Shown here one piece after another: positions 56,820 to 64,000 of a stretch of DNA of 64,000 bases (its first letter is position 1; every line of letters starts with the position of its first letter). The position numbers were made by a program, and so were the translations under genes. The stretch is taken from the NCBI GenBank assembly GCA_049323795.1, contig JBMOOH010000031.1:47698-111697 (forward strand), read 5' to 3'. The notes under the pieces were generated by a model. That model had not been told where the DNA came from and made no database searches. It saw nothing but the letters and a program-made list of their open reading frames with translations. This DNA is from JAOADN01 sp049323795. Lineage in GTDB: Bacteria > Pseudomonadota > Alphaproteobacteria > Rhodobacterales > Rhodobacteraceae.

Positions 56820-58126
56820 GGGCCCCGGGTCCTGCCGGGGCCGGACCACCACAGGTGCAGGAAAAGCGCACCCATCTCCGGCATGACGAGGGCGCCGAGC
56901 AACTGGGGCCTTATGAAGATCGGCATGTAAGGGCTGACGAGCGGAAGCACCCAGGGACTGACCGGGATCGCGATCAGAAGAACGACGCCAACTGCCGCGA
57001 CGGGACGCATGCGGTCGAACAGAAGGGGCAGGAATGCAGCCGGGGCGATGTAGTAGTACGCCCAGCCCACCGGCGCGGTGTAGGACAGGAAGGTCAGCGA
57101 TGCCGCCCAGAGGAAGGCGCGCGCGTTCCGCCCCTCCGTCCGCCGCAGGGCGCGCGCGACAAGAACCCCCACGGCGATCTGCAGCAGCGCGAGAAGCCAG
57201 GTCACCGCGAAAGGCTTGGGCACCACGGCCCAGCCCGAGAGCAGACCGAGGGCCGGATCACGCGCGGGCGACCGGACGAAGACGGCAGCGTCCGAAAGGA
57301 AGAGCACTCCGACGAGGCCGTCGAGGCCGAAGGACAGGTTCGTGACCATCGCGGTTGCGCCGATGACCCGCAGCGTCCTCAAGAACTCGGCATGGAGCGG
57401 CCAGCCCGCCAGCACCACCGACAGCACGGCAAGACTGCCGCCGACCAGGGCGAAGGCGGCCGTCTCTTTCCGCCGCCCCGAGATCAGCCAGACCAGCGCG
57501 ACAAGCGCAGGATAGAGCTTGATCGCGGCTGCAACCGCGAGCGCGATGCCCGCGGCGCGCGGTGCGCCGCATTCGGATCGCTCGATCGCGAGCAGCGTCA
57601 GGAACGAAACCAGGATCTGCGGCTGGTTCTGTAACAGCGCGATGATCCCCAGGTTCGTCAGAGCGAAGAAGGCGATGCCGAGGAGGACCGCGGCGAACGG
57701 GGGGATGACAGGCACCGCGATGCGCCATGCAAGAAGCGGACAGAGCGCGAGCAGGAGCGGGTTCAGCCAGCCCGCCCAGAAGCGCAGCGCAGCAAGATCG
57801 GTGACCTGCGCCAGCTGGCCCGCCACCCACGCCCACAGCGGAGGGTAGAGGAACGGAAACACATCCCCCCGGTAGCCGAGCGCGGCCATCCGCTCGAACC
57901 ATTCGGGCGGCGCGAGCATGGTGAAGTATTGGGTGTCGCGGGGATAGACCAGATCGGGCCGGCCCTGTGACAGGAATTCGCCGGCAAGCCAGACGGCGGT
58001 CAGGTCGGGCGAGTCGTCGGGCAGCGACGCCAGCCTCCAGAGAACCGGGACAGCCAGAATGGCCGCCACGGCGGCAATCACGGCCTGCGGAGGGTGTCGC
58101 ACCTCGGGCAGAGCCGGCCCGGTCAT
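56813..58126 (-). CDS. Glycosyltransferase family 87 (DUF2029) membrane protein
   Basis: 437 residues from the ATG at 58126 (MTGPALPEVRHPPQAVIAA) with about ten predicted membrane helices. Seen: DDSPDLTAVWLAGEFLSQGRPDLVY, an early periplasmic loop with Asp/Arg typical of GT-C polyprenyl-phosphate-dependent mannosyl/arabinosyl transferases, and SYTAPVGWAYYYIAPAAFLPLL near the end. Members of GT87 use lipid-linked sugars. Substrate unknown. Its last codons and stop are formed by a 13-bp minisatellite. Confidence 0.85.
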   Translation of the reverse strand: MTGPALPEVRHPPQAVIAAVAAILAVPVLWRLASLPDDSPDLTAVWLAGEFLSQGRPDLVYPRDTQYFTMLAPPEWFERMAALGYRGDVFPFLYPPLWAWVAGQLAQVTDLAALRFWAGWLNPLLLALCPLLAWRIAVPVIPPFAAVLLGIAFFALTNLGIIALLQNQPQILVSFLTLLAIERSECGAPRAAGIALAVAAAIKLYPALVALVWLISGRRKETAAFALVGGSLAVLSVVLAGWPLHAEFLRTLRVIGATAMVTNLSFGLDGLVGVLFLSDAAVFVRSPARDPALGLLSGWAVVPKPFAVTWLLALLQIAVGVLVARALRRTEGRNARAFLWAASLTFLSYTAPVGWAYYYIAPAAFLPLLFDRMRPVAAVGVVLLIAIPVSPWVLPLVSPYMPIFIRPQLLGALVMPEMGALFLHLWWSGPGRTRGPA

Positions 58127-58181
58127 CCTGCGCAGCCAAGCGACGGCGGGCGCGCCGCCGTGGGACGGCGCACCATGCGGC

Positions 58182-59432
58182 CTACTCGGCCGCCGCCATG
58201 GGACGGGGACGCTCCATGGGCTGCGTGCCATCGCGCTGCGGATAGAGATAGTCGCGCGTCAGCGGCACGGCATCGACCCGGCGGCTGAGCTGGAACTGGA
58301 ACACGCAGTGCCGACCGGCCCGGAACGACATCTCGGACGCGATCAGGTAGTAGCGCCACATGCGGATGAAGCGGTCGTCGTAGATTTCGCGCACACGATC
58401 GGCCCTGGCCATGAAGCGGTCATGCCAGTGTTTCAGCGTCTCGGCATAGTGGAGGCGCCAGACCTCGACATCGGCGGTCCAGAGGCCCTGCCTTTCGACG
58501 GCGGCCATGGTCTCTGACATCGAGGGGACATATCCGCCGGGGAAGATGTATTTCCTGATGAAGCCGGACGTGTACGAGGGCGGCGAGGCGCGGCCGATGG
58601 TGTGGATGAGCGCGATGCCGTCCTCGGTCAGGAGGTCGCGCACCTTGCCGAAGTATTCGTTGTAGTGGGGCACGCCCACGTGTTCGAACATTCCGACCGA
58701 CACGATCCGGTCGAACGTGCCCTGCACCTTGCGGTAGTCGGTGAGGCGGATTTCGACGCGATCCTGGAGGCCGGCGGCCCGCACCCTTTCGTTCGCGATG
58801 CGATGCTGCTCCTCGGAAAGCGTGACGCCAAGCACCTGCGCGCCGCAGTCGCGGGCGAGCGTGATGGCAAGCCCGCCCCAGCCGCAGCCGATGTCGAGGA
58901 CGCGCATCCCCGGCTTGATGAGGAGCTTGCCGGCGATATGCGCCTTCTTCCGGATCTGCGCCTGTTCCAGCGTGTCGTCGGGACTGCGGAAATAGGCGCA
59001 GGAATACTGGCGGTCCTTGTCGAGAAAAAGCTCGTAGAGTTCGGAGGAGAGGTCGTAGTGATGGGCCACGTTGGCCTTGGCCTTGGTGGCGGGGTTCCAC
59101 ATCTGGAACCGCCGGAAGGCATAGGCGAGGGATTCGAGCGGGCGGCGCCACCAGACCATCTCGCCGGTCTCGACATTCTGCAGGAGCAGGCCGAGCAGCG
59201 ACCGCAGGTCGTCGCCGTCCACGGTCAGCGTCCCGTTCATGTAGGCCTCGCCCAGCACGAGGTCGGGATCGAGTGCCAGTCGCTTCGGCAGATCGGGGTC
59301 GCTGAGGCGGACGGTCACTTCGGGTCTCGTGCCATCGCCGAAGCGACGGCCTACACCGTCGGGGAAGACCACCGTGAGCGATCCGCTGCGGACCAGCGGC
59401 ACAAGAAGCTGTTCAAGGACACGGTTCCACAC
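58182..59432 (-). CDS. cfa: Cyclopropane-fatty-acyl-phospholipid synthase family protein
   Basis: 416 residues starting with GTG at 59432 (MWNRVLEQLLVPLVRSG), preceded by a G-rich ribosome-binding sequence. The C-terminal two thirds are a SAM-binding CFA synthase domain: VLDIGCGWGGLAITLARDCGAQVLGVTLSEEQ (motif I), VSVGMFEHVGVPHYNEYF, and an ExxH-bicarbonate-site-like region, FRLHYAETLKHWHDRF-like VWRLHYAETLKHW. It methylates unsaturated acyl chains in membrane lipids. Several CFA paralogues are common in this family, so exact product is uncertain. Confidence 0.93.
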   Translation of the reverse strand: MWNRVLEQLLVPLVRSGSLTVVFPDGVGRRFGDGTRPEVTVRLSDPDLPKRLALDPDLVLGEAYMNGTLTVDGDDLRSLLGLLLQNVETGEMVWWRRPLESLAYAFRRFQMWNPATKAKANVAHHYDLSSELYELFLDKDRQYSCAYFRSPDDTLEQAQIRKKAHIAGKLLIKPGMRVLDIGCGWGGLAITLARDCGAQVLGVTLSEEQHRIANERVRAAGLQDRVEIRLTDYRKVQGTFDRIVSVGMFEHVGVPHYNEYFGKVRDLLTEDGIALIHTIGRASPPSYTSGFIRKYIFPGGYVPSMSETMAAVERQGLWTADVEVWRLHYAETLKHWHDRFMARADRVREIYDDRFIRMWRYYLIASEMSFRAGRHCVFQFQLSRRVDAVPLTRDYLYPQRDGTQPMERPRPMAAAE

Positions 59433-59834
59433 GCTTCACCCCCAAAAAGCTGGCGCATGTCGTTTCGTTGCCGACCGCACACACACATCCATCGGAACGC
59501 CCACGTTCCTCATGTCGACACTCAAACTTCCCGCGCGGCGCAGCAAAATGCAACGCAAAAAAGCGGACCGTCCTGGACCGGACCCGACGGCGGTCGGACC
59601 GGCGCATGACGTCCATGTCCCGGCAGGTCCTGTCCGAGGCACCGTGGTGGACGCGATCGTCCCGGGGCGCGGGCGACGAGATCCGGAGACGCGAGGCCGC
59701 AGGCTCGCCCGGGTCGCCCGGGTCGCAAAGGGCGTTCCGTCCTGCCGCTTTGCTTCGGACATCGGGGGCAAGGGACAGTGACGGTGGCAAGGCCCCCGCT
59801 TCCCGGCGCGGGATCCCTTCCTCCGCGTGTTCCC
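59433..59834. other. cfa-aspS intergenic region, upstream part
   Basis: Together with the aspS promoter this is a 465-bp gap. I see no supported gene: frames open here have Arg/Pro composition and no start context. It contains a short direct repeat GCCCGGGTC twice (around 59708-59725) and an A-rich stretch near 59540-59570 that may be the cfa promoter zone on the minus strand. Confidence 0.5.
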
Positions 59835-59863
59835 TTGACTTCGCGGGTCGCGCGCTGTGTATC
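59835..59863 (+). promoter_or_regulatory. Candidate promoter for aspS
   Basis: TTGACT (59835-59840), 17-bp spacer, then TGTATC (59858-59863), about 34 bp upstream of the aspS start. The -35 is five of six consensus; the -10 is weaker, as often in this group. The short leader has GAGGGGA as ribosome-binding site. Confidence 0.45.
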
Positions 59864-59897
59864 GGCGCGACGACGCCAAGCCCGAGGGGAAAGCCCG

Positions 59898-61718
59898 ATG
59901 CACGCCTATCGCAGCCATACCTGTGCCGATCTTCGCGCGGGCGATGCCGGCAAGACCGTGCGCCTGTCGGGCTGGGTGCACCGGGTGCGCGACCACGGGG
60001 GTGTGCTGTTTCTGGACCTGCGCGACCATTACGGGATCACCCAGGTGATCGCGGACGCCGACAGCCCCGCCTTCGCGGCGATCGAGAAGCTGAAGGCCGA
60101 GACGGTCATCCGCATCGACGGGCGCGTGAAGCTGCGCGATGCATCCCTCGTGAACCCCAAGCTCGCCACCGGCGAGATCGAGGTCTACGCGACCGCCTGC
60201 GACATCCTCGGGCCCTCCGACGACCTGCCCATGCCGGTCTTCGGCGACCTCGACTACCCCGAGGAGACGCGGCTGACCTACCGCTTCCTCGATCTCAGGC
60301 GCGAGACGCTGCACCGCAACGCCATGCTCCGGTCGAACGTGATCCGGTCGATCCGCAACCGGATGTGGGATCAGGGCTTCACCGAATTCCAGACGCCGAT
60401 CATCACCGCGTCCTCGCCCGAAGGGGCGCGGGACTTCCTGGTGCCGTCGCGCCTTCACCCCGGCAAGTTCTACGCCCTGCCGCAGGCGCCGCAGCAGTTC
60501 AAGCAACTCCTCATGGTCGCGGGCTTCGACCGCTATTTCCAGATCGCGCCCTGTTTCCGCGACGAGGACCCGCGGGCGGACCGGTCGCCGACGGATTTCT
60601 ATCAGCTCGATCTGGAGATGAGCTTCGTCACGCAGGAGGATGTGTTCGCGGCGGTCCAGCCGGTGATCCGGGGAGTGTTCGAGGAGTTCGGCGGCGGGCG
60701 GAGGGTTGAGGCCGACTGGCCGCTGATTTCCTTCCGGGATTCGATGCTGTGGTACGGCACCGACAAGCCGGACCTGCGCAACCCGATCCGGATGCAGGTC
60801 GTCAGCGAGCATTTCCGGGGGTCGGGATTCGCGATCTTCGCCAGGCTGCTGGAGCAGGAGGGCAACGAGGTCCGCGCGATCCCGGCGCCCCGGCTGGACA
60901 CACCTCTGAACCCGCCTGTGGGAAGAGCGTTCTGCGACCGAATGAATTCCTGGGCGCAAAAAGAAGGCTTGCCCGGGATGGGGTACATCTATTGGCGGGC
61001 GCCCGAGATCACCGAAATTGTGGATTCTTTGGGCGCGGCCCTCCCTGAAGGGGTCGGACCGATCGCCAAGAATCTAGGCCCTGAGCGGACCGAAGCGATC
61101 CGTCAGCAACTCGGACTCAGGGCAGGCGACGCCGCCTTCTTCCTCGCAGGGAAGCCCGAAACCTTCGAGGCGGTCGCGGCCAAGGCGCGGATGGAGATCG
61201 GGCGGGAGCTGGGGCTGGTCGAGGAGGACTGCTTCCGCTTTGCATGGATCGTCGATTTCCCGATGTTCGAGAAGACCGACGAGGGCAGGATCGACTTCAG
61301 CCACAATCCCTTCTCGATGCCGCAGGGGGGGCTGGAGGCGCTGGCGGGCGACCCCTTGAAGGTCCATGCCTTCCAGTACGACCTCGCCTGCAACGGCTAC
61401 GAGCTGATCAGTGGCGGCATCCGCAACCACACGCCCGAGATCATGTTCCGCGCCTTCGAGATCGCGGGCTACGGCCGCGAGGAGGTCGAGAAGCGCTTCG
61501 GCGGCATGGTCAAGGCCTTCCGCTACGGCGCGCCGCCGCACGGCGGCTGTGCGGCCGGCATCGACCGGATCGTGATGCTGCTGGCCGACGAGGTGAACAT
61601 CCGGCAGGTCATCCTCTTCCCGATGAACCAGCGGGCGGAGGATCTGCTGATGGGCGCGCCCTCCGAGCCCACGAACGAGCAGCTCAGGGAACTGCGGCTG
61701 AGGGTGGTGAGGAACTGA
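59898..61718 (+). CDS. aspS: Aspartyl-tRNA synthetase (probably Asp/Asn non-discriminating)
   Basis: 606-residue class II synthetase. Seen: N-terminal OB anticodon-binding domain (VRLSGWVHRVRDHGGVLFLDLRD), motif 1 region, the flipping-loop/adenylate region QAPQQFKQLLMVAGFDRYFQIAPCFRDEDPRADRSPTDFYQLDLEMSF (motif 2), a GAD insertion, and motif 3 PPHGGCAAGIDRIVMLLA. Most bacteria of this group lack AsnRS, so charging tRNA-Asn too is likely but not shown here. Bases about 60895-61090 use codons unlike the rest (ATT, AAA, GAA, TTG, CTA), though the protein reads normally. SD GAGGGGA seven bases upstream. Confidence 0.97.
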   Translation: MHAYRSHTCADLRAGDAGKTVRLSGWVHRVRDHGGVLFLDLRDHYGITQVIADADSPAFAAIEKLKAETVIRIDGRVKLRDASLVNPKLATGEIEVYATACDILGPSDDLPMPVFGDLDYPEETRLTYRFLDLRRETLHRNAMLRSNVIRSIRNRMWDQGFTEFQTPIITASSPEGARDFLVPSRLHPGKFYALPQAPQQFKQLLMVAGFDRYFQIAPCFRDEDPRADRSPTDFYQLDLEMSFVTQEDVFAAVQPVIRGVFEEFGGGRRVEADWPLISFRDSMLWYGTDKPDLRNPIRMQVVSEHFRGSGFAIFARLLEQEGNEVRAIPAPRLDTPLNPPVGRAFCDRMNSWAQKEGLPGMGYIYWRAPEITEIVDSLGAALPEGVGPIAKNLGPERTEAIRQQLGLRAGDAAFFLAGKPETFEAVAAKARMEIGRELGLVEEDCFRFAWIVDFPMFEKTDEGRIDFSHNPFSMPQGGLEALAGDPLKVHAFQYDLACNGYELISGGIRNHTPEIMFRAFEIAGYGREEVEKRFGGMVKAFRYGAPPHGGCAAGIDRIVMLLADEVNIRQVILFPMNQRAEDLLMGAPSEPTNEQLRELRLRVVRN

Positions 61719-61821
61719 GCCACGCCGCATGCACTGCGGGATGTACTGCGGGATGCCGGGGTCAACGTCGCTGTCCGGCGCCATCCCGGGGCAAGTCCCG
61801 CAGCCGGGAGACGCCAGCGCA

Positions 61822-62838
61822 TCAGATGTTCTCCGGCCCGTAGATATCGAAGGTGATCACGCGCTTTCCCGCGCCGATCCCCGCCCGGAGGTCGTCCTGC
61901 ATCTGCGAAATCGCCTCCGAGGCCAGTCGCGGGATGGGGTGCGCCAGCGCCAGTGAGAGAACGTTGTCCATCAGCCCCGCGCGCGTGTGTTCGGTCAGCT
62001 CGTAGCCGATCGTGACGATCGAGCCGGACCGGCCGGATGACTTCATCGCGTCGAGAACGCCCACGATCCCCCCACCGGAAATGTAGAGCCCGACGAGATC
62101 GGGTTCCCGGCGCAGAAGCTGCTCGGTCACGTCGCGGGCGATCGACTTGTCCTCGAACGTCTGGACCGGCTCCAGCAGGGTGAACCCCGACCCGTGTTCG
62201 CGGCAGTAGGACCGGAAGCCGGATTCGTTCAGCTCCTGGCAGCGGTAGCGGTGGTTCCCGACGAGGATCCCGACCCGCCCGGGCGACTTGCAGAGGGCCG
62301 TCATGGCCCAGGCCGAGGTCCGCCCGAGGCGCCAGTTGTCGAGGCCGACATACCCGACGCCGCAGGCGGCCGTCAGTTCGGAGATGAGGCCGTAGGTTCT
62401 GACGCCCCGCGCCGCCAGCGTCTCGATCGCCTGCGAGATGCGCGGGTGTTCGGCCGAAACCACCGCCAGCGCGTCCACCCCTTCGCCCAGGCGCAGGATC
62501 CGCTCCGACACCGCCTCGGGCGACAGGTCGTCCATGTGCTCGACCGCCGCCGCAACGCCGGCGTCTGCCGCCGCCTGCCGCAGGGCATCGGCGATCATCC
62601 GGTAGAAGGTGCGGTGCGACTGCTGCAGAAGGAAGCCGAGCCGCACCTTCGGCCCTGCCGCCCCGAGCCGCTCGCGCAGCGTGGCAAGGGCGTAGAACTC
62701 CAGGTCCTCGGCGGCGGCCAGCACGCGCGCTGCGGTCGAATCGCGGACCTTGTCCCGGCCGTTCAGGATGCGGTCGATGGTCGAGACGCTGACGCCGGCC
62801 TTTTCGGCGAGGTTCTGGATCGTGAAGCGGCGGGCCAT
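61822..62838 (-). CDS. LacI family transcriptional regulator
   Basis: 338 residues from the ATG at 62838 (MARRFTIQNLAEKAGVSV), with AGGAGG six bases upstream. Residues 1-58 are the LacI helix-turn-helix and hinge (TIQNLAEKAGVSVSTIDRIL, NGRDKVRDST), the rest a periplasmic-binding-type effector domain with VEHMDDLSPEAV, GVDALAVVSAEHPRIS, VGYVGLDNWRLGR and SIVTIGYELTEHTRAGLMD. Effector unknown, probably a sugar or polyol. Divergent from a hydroxylase, with a candidate operator between them. Confidence 0.95.
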   Translation of the reverse strand: MARRFTIQNLAEKAGVSVSTIDRILNGRDKVRDSTAARVLAAAEDLEFYALATLRERLGAAGPKVRLGFLLQQSHRTFYRMIADALRQAAADAGVAAAVEHMDDLSPEAVSERILRLGEGVDALAVVSAEHPRISQAIETLAARGVRTYGLISELTAACGVGYVGLDNWRLGRTSAWAMTALCKSPGRVGILVGNHRYRCQELNESGFRSYCREHGSGFTLLEPVQTFEDKSIARDVTEQLLRREPDLVGLYISGGGIVGVLDAMKSSGRSGSIVTIGYELTEHTRAGLMDNVLSLALAHPIPRLASEAISQMQDDLRAGIGAGKRVITFDIYGPENI

Positions 62839-62903
62839 CCGAGCCTCCTGAAGGATTCCCTCAACCCCCGGACTGCGGAATGAGGGAACTGAGGGGAAAT
62901 ATG

Positions 62904-62916
62904 TCATGCCATATGA
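62904..62916. promoter_or_regulatory. Candidate LacI-family operator
   Basis: TCATGCCATATGA (62904-62916) is a near-palindrome with arms TCAT and ATGA, and ATGGTATGA (62942-62950) is an inverted match of TCATGCCAT with one mismatch. The 160-bp divergent space is A/T-rich compared with its surroundings. Such sites fit autoregulation by the LacI protein whose gene starts 66 bp away, but no binding data exist here. Confidence 0.4.
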
Positions 62917-62999
62917 AATGATTATGTCGCCTGCACTGTCAATGGTATGAAAATTCCATCGCGGGACGGCTGCGGTTCCGGAGCGACGGGAGGGGCCGG

Positions 63000-63932
63000 G
63001 TGGACGACCTGCAGTTCGGCACACGCGACAAGCGCGGCAACTGGTCGCCCGACGCGCCGCTGGAAATCGCGCCCTTCTGGACCGGCAACTTCGGCAGGCT
63101 GGGGAAGTGGCTGATTGGCTACGTCTGGCCGCACAACACGATCTTCATGGCCGTGACGCTGGCCTACTGGTATCTCGTCCTGCCCGATTTCGGGACGATG
63201 AAGACCTTCGCCTGGGGCTGGATCCTGCGGCTCCACCTCGTCAACGCCGGCGGGATCTTCCTGCTCTACGGCTCGATCGAGCTTTTCTACTACGTCAAGC
63301 GCAAGCAGGGGACGCGGTTCAAGTACAACCACAGGTTCCCGTCGGAAAACCCCTCGGACGTTTTCTGGTTCAAGAGCCAGAATATCGACAACTTCCTGCG
63401 CACGTTCCTGATCTCGATTCCGCTCTGGACGCTCATCGAGGCCCTCACGCTCTGGTTCTTCGCCAATGGCTGGTCGAACTGGGTCAACCCCGGGACGAAC
63501 TGGCTCTGGCTTGCCGTCCTGATCTTCCTCGTTCCTGCGATTCACGAAGTGCATTTCTTCTGCGCGCACTGGCTGATCCACCAGGGCGTCCTCTACAGAT
63601 GGATCCACTCGGTCCACCACAACTCGATCAACCCGTCCCCGTGGTCGTCGATGTCGATGCACCCGGTCGAGTCCGCCTTCTTCTTCTCCGAGATGCTGTG
63701 GCACCTTCTGCTGCCCTCGGCGCCCTTCGTCGCGCTCTTCCAGATCACGAGCACGGCCTATGGCGCAGTCGTCGGGCACATCGGGTTCGACAAGCTCGAG
63801 ATCACCGAAGGGCAGGCGGTCGACAGCCATGCCTACACCCATTACCTGCACCACAAGTACTTCGAGGTGAACTACGGCGATGCTCTGCGCCCCAACCTTG
63901 GATCGCCGGAAGCTGGAGTTTTCCGGCTCTGA
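63000..63932 (+). CDS. Sterol desaturase/fatty acid hydroxylase family protein, abnormal C-terminus
   Basis: 310 residues from the GTG at 63000 (GGGAGGGG close upstream). Several membrane helices, then the di-iron histidine motifs HEVHFFCAHWLIHQG, RWIHSVHHNS and HAYTHYLHHKYFEVNYG are all intact. After EVNYGD, relatives continue with a conserved GLxPLDRWFGTFHDG-type end; here the frame reads ALRPNLGSPEAGVFRL and stops. So the C-terminus is replaced or truncated, either by rearrangement, a frameshift or sequence error. Activity uncertain. Confidence 0.85.
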   Translation: MDDLQFGTRDKRGNWSPDAPLEIAPFWTGNFGRLGKWLIGYVWPHNTIFMAVTLAYWYLVLPDFGTMKTFAWGWILRLHLVNAGGIFLLYGSIELFYYVKRKQGTRFKYNHRFPSENPSDVFWFKSQNIDNFLRTFLISIPLWTLIEALTLWFFANGWSNWVNPGTNWLWLAVLIFLVPAIHEVHFFCAHWLIHQGVLYRWIHSVHHNSINPSPWSSMSMHPVESAFFFSEMLWHLLLPSAPFVALFQITSTAYGAVVGHIGFDKLEITEGQAVDSHAYTHYLHHKYFEVNYGDALRPNLGSPEAGVFRL

Positions 63933-64000
63933 TCACGGTGTCGGGCTGGTTGCGCCACCGGGAATGTGCAGGTCGACCGGGACGTTGTATCCGATCGCGC
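63933..64000 (-). CDS. Possible C-terminal end of a minus-strand gene (cut by right edge)
   Basis: On the minus strand the last 22 codons read AIGYNVPVDLHIPGG and then ATSPTP before a TGA at 63935-63933. The residues are plausible for a real protein end and use typical codons for this genome, and the TGA sits back to back with the stop of the hydroxylase. Too short to name. It may equally be non-coding. Confidence 0.25.
   Translation of the reverse strand, partial: AIGYNVPVDLHIPGGATSPTP

Noticed and set aside
59329..59781. A possible gene in the cfa-aspS gap
   Set aside because: The frame overlaps the cfa 5' end, has no ribosome-binding site and is Arg/Pro-rich; codon use does not match the neighbours.

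Overview
This 64 kb window is ordinary high-GC chromosomal DNA of an alphaproteobacterium, almost certainly a member of the Rhodobacteraceae/Paracoccaceae. The evidence is the gene content and order: tuf-trnW-secE-nusG-rplKAJL-rpoBC; hpr-EIIA-rapZ-hprK-chvG-chvI divergent from pckA; a methylsuccinyl-CoA dehydrogenase of the ethylmalonyl-CoA pathway; ccoGHIS; DUF1491 and DUF6473 proteins. A GC-hairpin intergenic repeat of the kind seen in this family also fits. I saw no rRNA, prophage, insertion sequence, CRISPR array or defence island.

Layout. 1-11.8 kb (minus strand): the transcription/translation supercluster from tuf through tRNA-Trp, secE, nusG, rplK, rplA, rplJ, rplL and rpoB to rpoC, which is cut by the left edge. 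11.9-22.3 kb: a lipoprotein, a cytochrome P450, topoisomerase IV subunit A (parC), an SDR oxidoreductase, a small HIG1-type membrane protein, a PduO-type corrinoid adenosyltransferase, etfBA and 3-hydroxyacyl-CoA dehydrogenase, with a DUF6473 gene inserted on the opposite strand. 22.3-29.7 kb: an acyltransferase, then the regulatory PTS/ChvGI block and pckA. 30-34.3 kb: mcd, an MFS permease, recO and DUF1491. 34.3-38.1 kb (minus): hemF, a LysE-type exporter, cobT, cobS and cobC, a tightly overlapping tetrapyrrole/cobalamin operon. 38.4-43.8 kb: two tandem paralogous lipoproteins, a 16S rRNA methyltransferase-like gene, clpS, a HAD phosphatase and a D,D-carboxypeptidase with a SPOR domain. 43.8-48.2 kb (minus): ccoGHIS behind an FNR-like box, without ccoNOQP. 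48.3-53.2 kb: a fused hydantoinase/5-oxoprolinase, an M48 metalloprotease lipoprotein and a small conserved protein. 53.3-59.4 kb (minus): carB, a GT87-like membrane glycosyltransferase and a CFA-synthase-family methyltransferase. 59.9-64 kb: aspS, a LacI-family regulator and a divergent fatty-acid hydroxylase with an abnormal C-terminus; the last ~65 bases may be the tail of another minus-strand gene.

How it fits together. Several genes converge on acyl-CoA and C3/C4 carbon flow: EtfAB takes electrons from acyl-CoA dehydrogenases such as Mcd, 3-hydroxybutyryl-CoA dehydrogenase supplies beta-oxidation or polyhydroxybutyrate-type reactions, and PckA returns oxaloacetate to PEP. The neighbouring PTS/HprK/ChvGI proteins are the likely sensors of that balance. 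Cobalamin genes are relevant because the ethylmalonyl-CoA pathway uses B12-dependent mutases. HemF and CcoGHIS serve haem and cbb3 oxidase assembly at changing oxygen levels.

I did not find a new multi-gene system. The most unusual signals are non-coding or structural: a composite terminator-like repeat present three times just behind stop codons, in-frame minisatellites in recO and at the stop of the GT87 gene, two LacI-type half-palindromes 20 bp apart upstream of pckA, a paired hairpin element at 38.2 kb, hairpins in the rpoB-rpoC spacer, a patch of atypical codons inside aspS, and the truncated hydroxylase at the right edge.
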